Shown one piece after another: positions 23,213 to 31,543 of a DNA stretch of 33,618 nt (its first letter is position 1; each line of letters starts with the position of its first letter). The position numbers and the translations under genes were made by a program. The notes under the pieces were generated by a model that was not told the DNA's origin, ran no database searches, and saw only the letters and a program-made list of their open reading frames with translations. Source of the DNA: CAVRXT01 sp049644285 (GTDB lineage: Bacteria > Acidobacteriota > Terriglobia > Acidiferrales > UBA7541); assembly GCA_049644285.1 (NCBI GenBank), contig JBARRP010000082.1, positions 1 to 33,618 on the forward strand. Direction: 5' to 3'.

Positions 23213-24889
23213 CTAAAGCATGGGAATCCTGACGCCGGACTTGCGCGCGAATGCGATCGCTTCCGGGTAACCGGCGTCCGCGTGGCGGGCGACGCCGATG
23301 CCGGGATCATTGGTCAGCACGTGTTCGATGCGCGCCGCCATCTCTTTCGTTCCATCCGCGACGATCACTTGCCCGGCATGCAGCGAATAGCCGATTCCAA
23401 CGCCGCCGCCATTGTGGATCGAGACCCAGCTCGCGCCACTTGCCGTATTGAGCAGGGCATTGAGAAGCGCCCAGTCAGCCACGGCATCAGAGCCGTCGCG
23501 CATCGCCTCAGTCTCGCGGTAGGGCGAAGCAACTGAGCCACAGTCGAGATGATCCCGCCCGATCACGATCGGAGCTTTCAATTCACCGCGCGCGACCAAA
23601 TCGTTCAAAGCAAGGCCGAACTTGTCGCGCTCGCCATAGCCGAGCCAGCAGATTCGCGCCGGCAGTCCCTGGAAGCGGACGCGCTTCTGCGCCAAGCGAA
23701 TCCACCGGCAGAGGATTTCGTCGTGCGGGAACATCTCCAGCACGAGCTTGTCCGTGCGATGAATATCCGAAGGCTCGCCCGAAAGCGCGGCCCAGCGAAA
23801 CGGCCCGCGCCCCTCGCAAAAGAGCGGGCGAATGTACGCGGGAACGAAGCCGGGGAAGTCATAGGCGTTCTTCACCCCTTGCTGGAAGGCGAATGTGCGA
23901 ATGTTGTTGCCGTAATCAAACGTTACCGAGCGGAGCCTCTGCAGCGCGAGCATGCCTTCGACGTGCCGCGCAATCGATTCGAGCGAGCGCTTGCGGTAGC
24001 CGTCCGGGTCACGCTGGCGCAGCTCGGCTGCCTGTGCGACGTCGAGACCCTGTGGAATGTAGCCGTAGAGCGGATCGTGCGCGCTGGTTTGATCGGTCAG
24101 CAGATCGGGAACGACACCGCGCTGTGCAAGTTCCGGGATGATATCGGCGCAGTTCCCGACAAGCCCGACCGAAACAGCCTCGCGCTTTCGAACTGCGTTC
24201 TTCAAAATGCGCAAGGCTTCGTCGAGATCGTTCACCATCACATCGCAGTAGCCCGTTTTCACGCGCCGCTTGATTCGCTCGGGGTCTACGTCGATTCCGA
24301 GAAACGCCGCCCCATTCAGCGTAGCCGCGAGCGGCTGAGCGCCGCCCATTCCTCCCATGCCACCGCTGGCGATGAGCTTGCCTCCAAGATCGCCGCCGAA
24401 ATGTTTCCGCCCTGCCGCGGCGAATGTTTCGTAGGTGCCTTGGAGGATTCCTTGGGAACCGATGTAAATCCAGCTTCCGGCAGTCATCTGTCCGTACATC
24501 ATCAGGCCGGCGCGGTCGAGTTCGTCAAAGTGCTCCCAGGTGCTCCAATGTCCAACGAGGTTGGAGTTGGCAATCAGAACGCGGGGGGAATAAGAATGAG
24601 TGCGGAAAATTCCGACAGGCTTCCCCGACTGCACCAGCAGGGTTTCGTCATCCGCAAGCGCTTTCAGCGAAGCGACGATGGCGCGCAAACACTCCCAATT
24701 CCTCGCCGCTTTGCCGCGCCCCCCGTAGACGATTAGCTCATCGGGCCGCTCGGCGACCTCCGGATCGAGATTGTTCAGCAGCATCCGGAGCGCAGCCTCT
24801 TGCTGCCATCCCTTGCAGGAAAGGGCCGTCCCGCGTGGCGCGCGCAGCGTTTCGTGTGCGGCGTGGCTTTCCGCGGCCAGCTTGGACAT
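23213..24889 (-). CDS. hutU: Urocanate hydratase (urocanase)
   Basis: A 558-aa urocanase, full length for the family. The NAD+-binding motif 'GGMGGMGGAQ' is at 176-185 and the conserved Cys414 in 'ARICWLGYGERDKFG' matches the active-site Cys410 region of the Pseudomonas enzyme; 'TDQTSAHDPLYGYIP' is also diagnostic. It hydrates urocanate to imidazolonepropionate with a tightly bound NAD+ as electrophile. ATG 24889 has GGAGG 7 nt upstream. It is the second step of histidine breakdown; hutI and ftcD lie 2.8 kb further along on the same strand, separated by two unrelated genes. hutH is not present here. Confidence 0.97.
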   Translation of the reverse strand: MSKLAAESHAAHETLRAPRGTALSCKGWQQEAALRMLLNNLDPEVAERPDELIVYGGRGKAARNWECLRAIVASLKALADDETLLVQSGKPVGIFRTHSYSPRVLIANSNLVGHWSTWEHFDELDRAGLMMYGQMTAGSWIYIGSQGILQGTYETFAAAGRKHFGGDLGGKLIASGGMGGMGGAQPLAATLNGAAFLGIDVDPERIKRRVKTGYCDVMVNDLDEALRILKNAVRKREAVSVGLVGNCADIIPELAQRGVVPDLLTDQTSAHDPLYGYIPQGLDVAQAAELRQRDPDGYRKRSLESIARHVEGMLALQRLRSVTFDYGNNIRTFAFQQGVKNAYDFPGFVPAYIRPLFCEGRGPFRWAALSGEPSDIHRTDKLVLEMFPHDEILCRWIRLAQKRVRFQGLPARICWLGYGERDKFGLALNDLVARGELKAPIVIGRDHLDCGSVASPYRETEAMRDGSDAVADWALLNALLNTASGASWVSIHNGGGVGIGYSLHAGQVIVADGTKEMAARIEHVLTNDPGIGVARHADAGYPEAIAFARKSGVRIPML

Positions 24890-24966
24890 GGATCAGCCTC
24901 CGCAGTCATCTTATCGCAGCCTACTAGCGTCGTGTCTCGGAAATTCGCAGAAATGGAGCGGCAACC

Positions 24967-25065
24967 TGTGGAGTGCGGCGGCTTGCCGCCGCTTGGCTCT
25001 GCGCCCACCTCGGTGCGTGAACGACGATGCGCGCCCAAAGCGGGAGCAAGCTCCCGCACTCCACA
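24967..25065. repeat. 99-bp palindromic intergenic element (REP/MITE-like)
   Basis: Outer inverted arms TGTGGAGTGCGG (24967-24978) and CCGCACTCCACA (25054-25065) enclose two perfect hairpins, GCGGCGGC-TT-GCCGCCGC (24975-24992) and GCGGGAGC-AA-GCTCCCGC (25040-25057). The architecture, two stems at the ends of a short non-coding core, is that of a BIME/REP pair or a non-autonomous mobile element. It lies between the divergent hutU and acyl-CoA synthetase genes. Confidence 0.75.
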
Positions 25066-25161
25066 TCATGCCACTTCTCGGCATACGCACGAGTATCCGC
25101 GCTACCCGTTTCGACCGCGTTGCGCGCGGCGGCGGCGGTGCGTTAGAGTGAGACGATTCCT

Positions 25162-26973
25162 ATGCCTCATCAATCTCTCACGCAATGTTACGTGGAGGCG
25201 ATGGACCGGTACGCGAATCCGCGTGCGCAGCTCTATCGCACCGCTCGCGGCTGGGAGCCAATCTCGTCAGTCGAAATGTTGCGGCGGGTAGCGATTCTCT
25301 CGAAGGCGCTCAGCGTCCTGGGGGTCAAGCCGGGAGATCGCGTCGGCCTTCTCGCGCCGAATTGCCCGGAATGGCATATCGCTGATTTCGCGATTCTGGG
25401 ACTTGGCGCCGTGGACGTGCCCATTTATTTCAATGAGTCCGCCGAGCGCATGGTTTACATCCTGAACGATTCCGGCGCAAAGGTTGCGATCGCGTCTGGC
25501 GAGCAGCAGATCCGCCAGCTTGCTTGTGCGCGCCAGCAACTGCCTGCGCTTGAGCACATCGTTGCCGTGTCGCCGCCGGGCGATCTCGGCAGTGAAATTC
25601 TGCGGTACGAAACCCTGATTGCAACCTCCGCCGAATCCGACGTAGCCGATTACCGTCGTCAGGCTTCTGAGGTCACGCCAGAGCAGCTTGCGACGATCAT
25701 CTACACCTCGGGCACGACCGGCGAGCCAAAAGGCGTCATGCTCACGCACGCGAACCTCAGTTCCAACGCAATCGACTCTGTCTCGAGCCACGATTTTGTT
25801 CCAGGCGACTTAGCCCTTTCGTTCTTGCCTCTTGCGCACGTCTTCGAGCGCATGGTTGACTACGCCTACATTTTTCGCGGAGTTTCGATCGCCTATGTCG
25901 CGCAAATCGACCAGGTAGCGCAGGCCCTTCTAGAAGTTCATCCGACGATCGCCTCTGCGGTCCCGCGCTTTTTCGAAAAGATTTACGCCAACGTTCTCGA
26001 AAAAGGGCATCGCGAGACAGGGATAAAGCGTCGGATTTTCGATTGGGCGTTGCACGTTGCGGAAGAAGCAGTCCCCTGGCGGGCGCGCGGAAGGAACGTC
26101 TCTTTCGGAGCAAGACTCGCGTGGATCGTTGCCGATCGCCTTGTTTATTCGAAAATCCGGGAGGGCTTGGGCGGGCGCATCCGCGTGTTCATCTCCGGAG
26201 GAGCTCCACTTTCGCCGGATTTGGCGGATTTCTTCTGGTCGATCGGCGTGTTGATTTACCAGGGTTATGGCCTGACGGAAACTTCGCCGGCGGTCACCGC
26301 GAATGTCCCCGGAGCGAACAAGGTCGGCACCGTCGGCCGGCCGATTCCAAATGTCGAAGTGCGGATCGCCGAGGATGGCGAAATCCTTGTTCGCGGTGCC
26401 TGCGTCATGCAGGGTTATTACCGAAAACCGGACCAGACGCGCGAAGCCTTCACTCCTGATGGGTGGCTGCGCACCGGCGACATCGGTCATCTGGATGAAG
26501 ACGGATATCTCGTAATCACCGACCGGAAGAAAGAGCTGCTCAAGACCGCAGCGGGAAAATTCGTCGCGCCTCAGCTGATCGAGAACCGGCTGAAGTCGAG
26601 TCCGTTCATTACTAATGCCATCGTCGTCGGCGACAAGCGCAAGTTCATTTCTGTTCTTATCGTGCCAAATTTCGCGACCGTCGAGGCAAAGGCCCGCGCT
26701 GCCGGGAAGAGCTTCTCGTCTCCGGCCGAGATCGCGGCGGACCCTTGGGTGCAAGACCTGATCGGCGCGGAAGTCGAGAGGCTCTGCGCCACTCTTGCCC
26801 AGTACGAGAAGCCGAAACGTTTTGCGCTGCTGAGTGAGGATTTCACGATCGCCAATGGCGAGCTTACCCTGACCATGAAGATGAAGCGCCGGATCATCGA
26901 GCAGCGCTACAAAGACCTCATCGGCTCGCTGTATGCGGATGTCGAAGAGCCTCGCCCTCAGCACCAAGTGTAA
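25162..26973 (+). CDS. Long-chain acyl-CoA synthetase (AMP-forming)
   Basis: A 603-aa ANL-superfamily enzyme of the FadD15/FAA-like group. The P-loop-like AMP-binding motif 'YTSGTTGEPK' is at 181-190; 'YGLTETSP', 'GWLRTGDIGHLDEDGYLVITDRKKELLKTAAGKFVAPQLIE' and the C-terminal 'GELTLTMKMKRR' region follow in order. The 'LKTAAGK' linker is typical of very-long/long-chain synthetases. It adenylates fatty acids and transfers them to CoA, feeding lipid synthesis or beta-oxidation, at the inner face of the membrane. ATG 25162 follows GAGTGAG. It is probably a single-gene unit; thiG starts 127 nt later with its own promoter. Confidence 0.93.
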   Translation: MPHQSLTQCYVEAMDRYANPRAQLYRTARGWEPISSVEMLRRVAILSKALSVLGVKPGDRVGLLAPNCPEWHIADFAILGLGAVDVPIYFNESAERMVYILNDSGAKVAIASGEQQIRQLACARQQLPALEHIVAVSPPGDLGSEILRYETLIATSAESDVADYRRQASEVTPEQLATIIYTSGTTGEPKGVMLTHANLSSNAIDSVSSHDFVPGDLALSFLPLAHVFERMVDYAYIFRGVSIAYVAQIDQVAQALLEVHPTIASAVPRFFEKIYANVLEKGHRETGIKRRIFDWALHVAEEAVPWRARGRNVSFGARLAWIVADRLVYSKIREGLGGRIRVFISGGAPLSPDLADFFWSIGVLIYQGYGLTETSPAVTANVPGANKVGTVGRPIPNVEVRIAEDGEILVRGACVMQGYYRKPDQTREAFTPDGWLRTGDIGHLDEDGYLVITDRKKELLKTAAGKFVAPQLIENRLKSSPFITNAIVVGDKRKFISVLIVPNFATVEAKARAAGKSFSSPAEIAADPWVQDLIGAEVERLCATLAQYEKPKRFALLSEDFTIANGELTLTMKMKRRIIEQRYKDLIGSLYADVEEPRPQHQV

Positions 26974-27052
26974 TTCTTTAATTCGGATCAACTTCGACCT
27001 CCCCACGTGCTCGTTTCGGCCGTAGGGGCGCGGCACCCCACGCTCTCTGGCT

Positions 27053-27080
27053 TTGTGATGGTCCGCAGAGGCGTTACAAT
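27053..27080 (+). promoter_or_regulatory. Promoter for thiG
   Basis: TTGTGA (27053-27058), a 16-nt spacer and TACAAT (27075-27080). The transcript would begin about 14 nt before the ATG, just ahead of AGGGAGA. Confidence 0.5.
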
Positions 27081-27100
27081 TGGCGCAGGGAGACTGAATC

Positions 27101-27877
27101 ATGGCCGATGAATTGGTGATTGCAGGGCGGGGATTTCGTTCCCGGCTGATTGTCGGGACCGGTAAATACCGCAGCTTTCAAGAAATGGCGCGGGCGCATG
27201 TGGCCTCGGGCGCGGAAATGGTAACGGTCGCAGTCCGCCGCGTGAATCTCACCGACCGCGGCAAGGAATCTCTCCTCGATTACATCGACCGCTCGAAGTT
27301 CTTCATTCTTCCCAACACGGCCGGCTGTTATTCGGCAGACGAAGCGATCCGTACCGCGCGCCTCGGGCGGGAGGTCGGGCTTTCCGACTGGGTCAAGCTC
27401 GAGGTCATCGGCGATGAGCAGACGCTCTTCCCCGATACTGAAGAGCTCATCAGGGCGACCAAGGTCCTCGTGAACGAAGGCTTCACCGTTTTGCCGTACA
27501 CCAACGATGACCTGATCGTAGCGCGCAAGCTCGTGGAGGCGGGTGCCGCCGCGGTGATGCCTCTGGGCGCGCCAATCGGCTCCGGCATGGGGATTCAAAA
27601 CATGGCCAACCTGCGCATCCTGCGCGAACGCATCACCGAAGTGCCGTTGATCGTCGACGCGGGCGTTGGCACGGCATCGGACGCGACCGTAGCCATGGAA
27701 CTCGGCGCCGACGGCGTGCTGATGAACACCGCCATTGCTGGTGCGCAGGACACCGTCCTGATGGCCGAAGCCATGCGCGACGCTATCGAAGCCGGCCGCA
27801 AGGCATTCCTCGCCGGCCGCATCCCAAAGAAACTTTACGCCACTGCATCGAGCCCACTCACAGGCGTAGTCCGGTAG
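27101..27877 (+). CDS. thiG: Thiazole synthase
   Basis: A 258-aa (beta/alpha)8 barrel matching ThiG throughout: 'FRSRLIVGTGKYRSF', 'VTVAVRRVN', 'LPNTAGCYSADEAIRTARLGRE', Lys99 in 'WVKLEVIGD' that forms the Schiff base with deoxyxylulose phosphate, and the phosphate loop 'PLGAPIGSGMGI'. It builds the thiazole phosphate of thiamine from DXP, dehydroglycine and ThiS-thiocarboxylate. The usual partners thiS, thiO/thiH, thiE and thiF are all absent around it, so it is an orphan at this locus. ATG 27101 has AGGGAGA 7 nt upstream. The short leader has no TPP riboswitch. Confidence 0.96.
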   Translation: MADELVIAGRGFRSRLIVGTGKYRSFQEMARAHVASGAEMVTVAVRRVNLTDRGKESLLDYIDRSKFFILPNTAGCYSADEAIRTARLGREVGLSDWVKLEVIGDEQTLFPDTEELIRATKVLVNEGFTVLPYTNDDLIVARKLVEAGAAAVMPLGAPIGSGMGIQNMANLRILRERITEVPLIVDAGVGTASDATVAMELGADGVLMNTAIAGAQDTVLMAEAMRDAIEAGRKAFLAGRIPKKLYATASSPLTGVVR

Positions 27878-27958
27878 ACAGAACAACGATCTCGTCGGGC
27901 TCCGCGTCGTTTTGTAGCCCTCCTCTTCAGAGACGGGGGTTTCCGTCCCTCATCCGCC

Positions 27959-28939
27959 TTAGTGAAACAGCAAATGCCACAGGATATCCACGCAAGCGTG
28001 GACCACGGCGGAGGCAAAAATTGTGCCGGTCTTCATCCACGTGCGGCCGTAGAAAAATCCGGCGATGGTGGCCAGTAAAACGTACTTCCAATTGGGGAAC
28101 GGCGCGTGAAGAATATGCGACAGCCCGAAGATCGCGGACGCCACGATCAGCCCGGTCCACTCGTTCTTGAAGCTTCGTGTAAGCAAATTCTGAAGCAGCC
28201 CGCGAAACAAGAATTCCTCCGGCCACGCCGTGAAGAAGCTGATCCCCAGGACTGTCAGCGGCAGGGAACGCAATCGCTCCAGCGACGGCGCAAAGTGAAG
28301 GAAGCCGATTTTTTCGCCGAGGGGAATGACAATAATAGCGATGAGCAGCAAATTGAGGCCGATCTCCCATCCGAACCCGCGCCTCCATTCGACGCGGTAG
28401 CCAATCCCCTCGAGCGGCCGCACGAAAAGGAATGCGGCCACGGCCACATTCAGCGCCAACAGGATTGTGAGCGTGTGTGTAAGTTCGTTGGGGTAAGACC
28501 ACAATTTGTATAGCCACCGAAATTCCACCGGAAGCCAAATCACGAGTATTGCTGCGAAGTCTTCGAATGCCATGCTCGATTTATCTCGCACCCCAAGGAC
28601 AAGAAGGCAGGGAACCAGGATGTAGCTGGCGCCGATCAGAATCCATTTCCAATCGCCGGTGATGCCGACCGAATAGAGCAGGAACGCTCCCAAGGGCACC
28701 AGCGGCGCGAGCAAGATTCCACGAGCGCCAAGCCAAGCCTGCACTCTGTGGCGAAAAACAGGCGCAGCGCTGAAAAGATCTCCTCCCAGCAGCACCCCGA
28801 GCACCGCCACCGCAATGGCAAAGGAGCGGCCTCCGTACCCCCGCCCGATTCCGAAAAACACGGCGATGGCTAGAAGAGCCACCCAGATACTGAGGGCAGT
28901 TGCGAAATTCATTTGGCGTGTGGACGAAGTCGCGGGCAC
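27959..28939 (-). CDS. CPBP (CAAX-type) intramembrane metalloprotease
   Basis: A 326-aa multi-spanning protein with about eight hydrophobic segments. The C-terminal third is the Abi/CPBP domain: 'WPEEFLFRGLLQN' (Glu241-Glu242, Arg246), 'FGLSHILH' (His275) and 'VVHACVDIL' (His314, Asp318), the full set of putative zinc-site residues of Rce1-like proteases. The first ~200 residues are an additional membrane domain. The start is GTG 28939; no Shine-Dalgarno is present and a TAAAAT lies only a few nt upstream, so the mRNA may be nearly leaderless; ATG 28912 is an alternative. It converges with thiG and diverges from the following membrane gene. Substrate unknown. Confidence 0.85.
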   Translation of the reverse strand: MPATSSTRQMNFATALSIWVALLAIAVFFGIGRGYGGRSFAIAVAVLGVLLGGDLFSAAPVFRHRVQAWLGARGILLAPLVPLGAFLLYSVGITGDWKWILIGASYILVPCLLVLGVRDKSSMAFEDFAAILVIWLPVEFRWLYKLWSYPNELTHTLTILLALNVAVAAFLFVRPLEGIGYRVEWRRGFGWEIGLNLLLIAIIVIPLGEKIGFLHFAPSLERLRSLPLTVLGISFFTAWPEEFLFRGLLQNLLTRSFKNEWTGLIVASAIFGLSHILHAPFPNWKYVLLATIAGFFYGRTWMKTGTIFASAVVHACVDILWHLLFH

Positions 28940-29026
28940 GCCGAGATTTTACCGGAACGCGCCGTGGGTTCCGGAAAATCTTGATTTGGGATACAGGCTC
29001 GGCGATTCTGGGGCGACTTGATCGCG

Positions 29027-30145
29027 ATGGCTGCGACAACCCAACAACGCTTGGCTTACATCGACTGGATGCGCGGTCTAGCCTGCCTGCTGATGTTCCA
29101 GACACACTGCTACGATTCCTGGCTCGGCGGCTCTGCCCGTTCGACCCGATTCTTTGGATGGTCGCAGCTTGGCGGAACGCTTCCCGCGCCGCTGTTTCTT
29201 TTCCTCGCGGGGATTTCTTTCGCACTCGTCACCGATCGCTTGCGGCAGAAGAATCGCTCCGCCAGCGAAATCGCTGCGACCACAATTCGTCGCGGCGCCG
29301 AAATCTACGGCCTCGGTCTGCTTTTTCGACTGCAGGAATTTGTTCTGGGCCAGCCGTGGGCGCCCTGGACGGATTTGCTGCGAGTGGACATCCTGAATGC
29401 GATCGGCATCTCGATGATGCTGATGGGAGTCGTTTGCGGGCTCGCGCGCACACGAGTCACGAACACGATGCTGGCCGTCGTGGTGGCTCTCGGCATTGCG
29501 CTTCTGACTCCGCCGCTGTGGACCACCTGGCGGCCACGCTGGCTGCCTTGGTATTTGGAATCGTACGTCAACGGAGTTCACATCTACGATAAGCCGCAGC
29601 CATGGCTTTTTCCCGTGTTCCCCTGGGCAGCGTTCGCGTTCGCCGGACTCGCCGTTGGCTTCTTATTGTTCACCGACTGGTCGAAGAATCACCCGGGATT
29701 ATTCGTGATGTTGCTGGGCGCAACTGGAGCGGGCCTGTTCGCATTGGCGAAGTGGCTGGATTCGCGACCTCTGCAAGTTTACGCGCTATACGATTACTGG
29801 CACACCAGCCCGAACTTCTATCTAGCTCGGATTGGTATCCTTCTGATGATCGTTTTCTTGAGTTACGCATGGTGCCACTGGGGTCCGGGCGAGTGGGGCT
29901 TCAGCCCCTTGATTCAGATTGGCCAGACATCTTTGCTCGTTTATTGGGTGCACATCGAATTTGTGTATGGCCGCTTTTCAATTCTTCCGAAGCGGGCGCA
30001 GACCATCACCGCGGCTTCGCTGGGATTGCTGGTGATCTTCGTGGCCATGGTTTTGGTTTCAATCACGCGGACGCGATGGAAAGGGCGCGAAGTGCGGGTG
30101 TTCACTTGGCTCCGCCGCGCTTGGCATCCCGCGGCAGAGTCCTGA
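29027..30145 (+). CDS. DUF1624/HGSNAT-like membrane acyltransferase
   Basis: A 372-aa polytopic membrane protein that begins 'RLAYIDWMRGLACLLMFQTHCYDSW', the signature of the heparan-alpha-glucosaminide N-acetyltransferase/DUF1624 group and related acyltransferases ('R.x.x.D.x.R.G'). 'APLFLFLAGISFAL' follows in the next helix, and about ten hydrophobic segments run to the C-terminus ('LLVYWVHIEFVYGR' resembling the late 'YxxH' helix). Family members move acyl groups across or at the membrane to sugars; the substrate here is unknown. The start is ATG 29027; TTG 29018 in frame is possible, and neither has a strong Shine-Dalgarno. Confidence 0.8.
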   Translation: MAATTQQRLAYIDWMRGLACLLMFQTHCYDSWLGGSARSTRFFGWSQLGGTLPAPLFLFLAGISFALVTDRLRQKNRSASEIAATTIRRGAEIYGLGLLFRLQEFVLGQPWAPWTDLLRVDILNAIGISMMLMGVVCGLARTRVTNTMLAVVVALGIALLTPPLWTTWRPRWLPWYLESYVNGVHIYDKPQPWLFPVFPWAAFAFAGLAVGFLLFTDWSKNHPGLFVMLLGATGAGLFALAKWLDSRPLQVYALYDYWHTSPNFYLARIGILLMIVFLSYAWCHWGPGEWGFSPLIQIGQTSLLVYWVHIEFVYGRFSILPKRAQTITAASLGLLVIFVAMVLVSITRTRWKGREVRVFTWLRRAWHPAAES

Positions 30146-30175
30146 GGGAGCGAGGATGCCCATCCCTGAGTTCAA

Positions 30176-30219
30176 TCGAGCAAGCTTCTTGTACTACAAT
30201 TGGGGGAGCCCTTGCTCGA
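30176..30219. repeat. Inverted repeat, 9-bp arms, 26-nt spacer
   Basis: TCGAGCAAG (30176-30184) and CTTGCTCGA (30211-30219) are perfectly complementary. The spacer holds TACTACAATTG, a -10-like sequence. It lies after the membrane acyltransferase gene and upstream of the promoter at 30260. Confidence 0.5.
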
Positions 30220-30259
30220 ACGGCGAGTACGGCGCGGCCATTCCTCAGATCACAACGGC

Positions 30260-30288
30260 TTGACAGCGCGCTCCTCGGGGTCTATCGT
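30260..30288 (+). promoter_or_regulatory. Sigma70-type promoter for secreted two-repeat protein
   Basis: TTGACA (30260-30265), a 17-nt spacer and TATCGT (30283-30288), about 40 nt before the ATG. Confidence 0.65.
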
Positions 30289-30328
30289 TCGCGCGTTCCC
30301 GATCTCAATCTCAGTGAGGAGTCGAATC

Positions 30329-31093
30329 ATGTCCAAGACCAAAGTTTTTCTTCCCTTGGCAGTTCTGGTGCTCTTGATTGCGCCCGCTCGCGCGCAACAA
30401 AAGACCGTCAACATCGGGGAGGTGTACGTGATGGTGCCAAAACCCGGGATGGTCAAACAATTCGAAGAAGGCCGCAAGCGCCACATGGAATGGCACAAGA
30501 AGCAGAATGATACGTGGGGCTGGAACACTTGGCAGGTGATCACGGGAGAGGCCACTGGCGCGTACCTCTCCACAACCTTCGGTCACACCTGGAAGGACTT
30601 CGATGATTGGTATGCCAAGTACGCAACAGCGGACTCCGCCGACGTGGATACCAACATCGCCCCTTACCTTGCGGCGACCTCGGGCAGCGTCTGGCAGTAC
30701 ATGGCCAACGTGAGCCGCCCGCCGGATAGCAAGGCTCCGCCGAAGATGGCCGAGGTGCTGCACTTCATGGTCAAGCCTGATGCGGAATCGGATTTCAACT
30801 ACGCGCTCGGCAAGATCGACGAAGCCATCAAAAAAACAAACTGGACGACTCACTACGAGACCTATGTGCTCGCGAATGGCGGCGAAGGTCCGCACTACGT
30901 GATCGTGTTTCCGCACGATTCCTGGGCGGACATGGCCGAGCCGGAAGTTTCTTTTGACTCCATGATGGAAAAGGCATTCGGAAAGCACGAAGGGGAGGCG
31001 GTCACGAAAGAAATCAACAGGACGCTCAAGAGCCAATGGAGCGAGATGCTCGTGTATCGCTCCGATCTGAGCTACGTTCCGGCGAGCAAGTAG
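30329..31093 (+). CDS. Secreted protein with two ferredoxin-like (DABB-type) repeats
   Basis: A 254-aa protein with signal peptide 1-22 ('FLPLAVLVLLIAPARA-QQ'). The mature chain falls into two similar halves: 'VNIGEVYVMVPKPGMVKQFEEGRKRHMEWHKKQN...' and 'MAEVLHFMVKPDAESDFNYALGKIDEAIKKTN...', each a beta strand, a helix and later strands, as expected for a tandem dimeric alpha/beta barrel (NIPSNAP/ABM-like) fold. I do not recognise a named family or active site. ATG 30329 has GAGGAG about 7 nt upstream, and a strong promoter precedes it; the longer frame from 30200 has no support. It is probably periplasmic. Confidence 0.75.
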   Translation: MSKTKVFLPLAVLVLLIAPARAQQKTVNIGEVYVMVPKPGMVKQFEEGRKRHMEWHKKQNDTWGWNTWQVITGEATGAYLSTTFGHTWKDFDDWYAKYATADSADVDTNIAPYLAATSGSVWQYMANVSRPPDSKAPPKMAEVLHFMVKPDAESDFNYALGKIDEAIKKTNWTTHYETYVLANGGEGPHYVIVFPHDSWADMAEPEVSFDSMMEKAFGKHEGEAVTKEINRTLKSQWSEMLVYRSDLSYVPASK

Positions 31094-31192
31094 CACTTCT
31101 AGAATTCTGACTGTCATCGGCGCGCCGGCGACGCGGGCCGGGCGAAGGGGGGTGCGCCTCAATTGGCTGGATTCACGCGGCAGATTGTCGGG

Positions 31193-31543
31193 TCAGGGTT
31201 TTGGTGAGCCGGGCTGGATGGCCGCGGAAGCGTCGCCGGGTTTGGCCGGCAGTTTGAAGATGAATTCACCGGGGCGGGCCAGACCCATTTCCTCGCGGGC
31301 GATCCGCTCGATTGCGGCTGGATCGGATTTCAGCGCCTTCACGCGCTCTTCCAATTGACGGTTTTCTTCATCCAGCCGCTCGATTTCTTTGCGAATCTCC
31401 GCGGCTTCCTTCTGCGAGCGGCGCATTGCCAAGACGCCGTGCGTTCCGAAAATGTCTTGGAGAAAGAGCAATAAGAGCCCGACCGCAAGGATGATGCTCG
31501 CATTACGCCGCAGGAATTCTCGGAACGGTTCCAGGAATTTCAT
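31193..31543 (-). CDS. FtsB/DivIC-type septum formation initiator
   Basis: A 116-aa bitopic membrane protein: a short cytoplasmic N-terminus, one membrane helix ('SIILAVGLLLLFLQDIFG', about 16-33), a coiled coil ('RSQKEAAEIRKEIERLDEENRQLEERVKAL') and 'DPAAIERIAREEMGLARPGEFIF', the conserved FtsB/DivIC end. It acts in the FtsB-FtsL-FtsQ divisome subcomplex. The start is ATG 31543, which overlaps the stop of the phosphohexomutase gene as ATGA; a GTG four codons earlier is less likely. Translation is probably coupled to the mutase, since no close Shine-Dalgarno is present. Confidence 0.88.
   Translation of the reverse strand: MKFLEPFREFLRRNASIILAVGLLLLFLQDIFGTHGVLAMRRSQKEAAEIRKEIERLDEENRQLEERVKALKSDPAAIERIAREEMGLARPGEFIFKLPAKPGDASAAIQPGSPKP

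Noticed and set aside
23549..24736. 395-codon plus-strand frame opposite hutU
   Set aside because: It is the complement of an unambiguous urocanase; high GC keeps the antisense frame open. No ribosome binding site or recognisable motifs.
26974..27100. TPP riboswitch upstream of thiG
   Set aside because: The conserved CUGAGA and ACCUGAUC-type blocks of the thi-box are absent.
25930..27102. 390-codon minus-strand frame opposite the acyl-CoA synthetase
   Set aside because: Antisense shadow of a gene with full ANL motifs; composition is Arg/Asp/Gly-rich without a fold signature.
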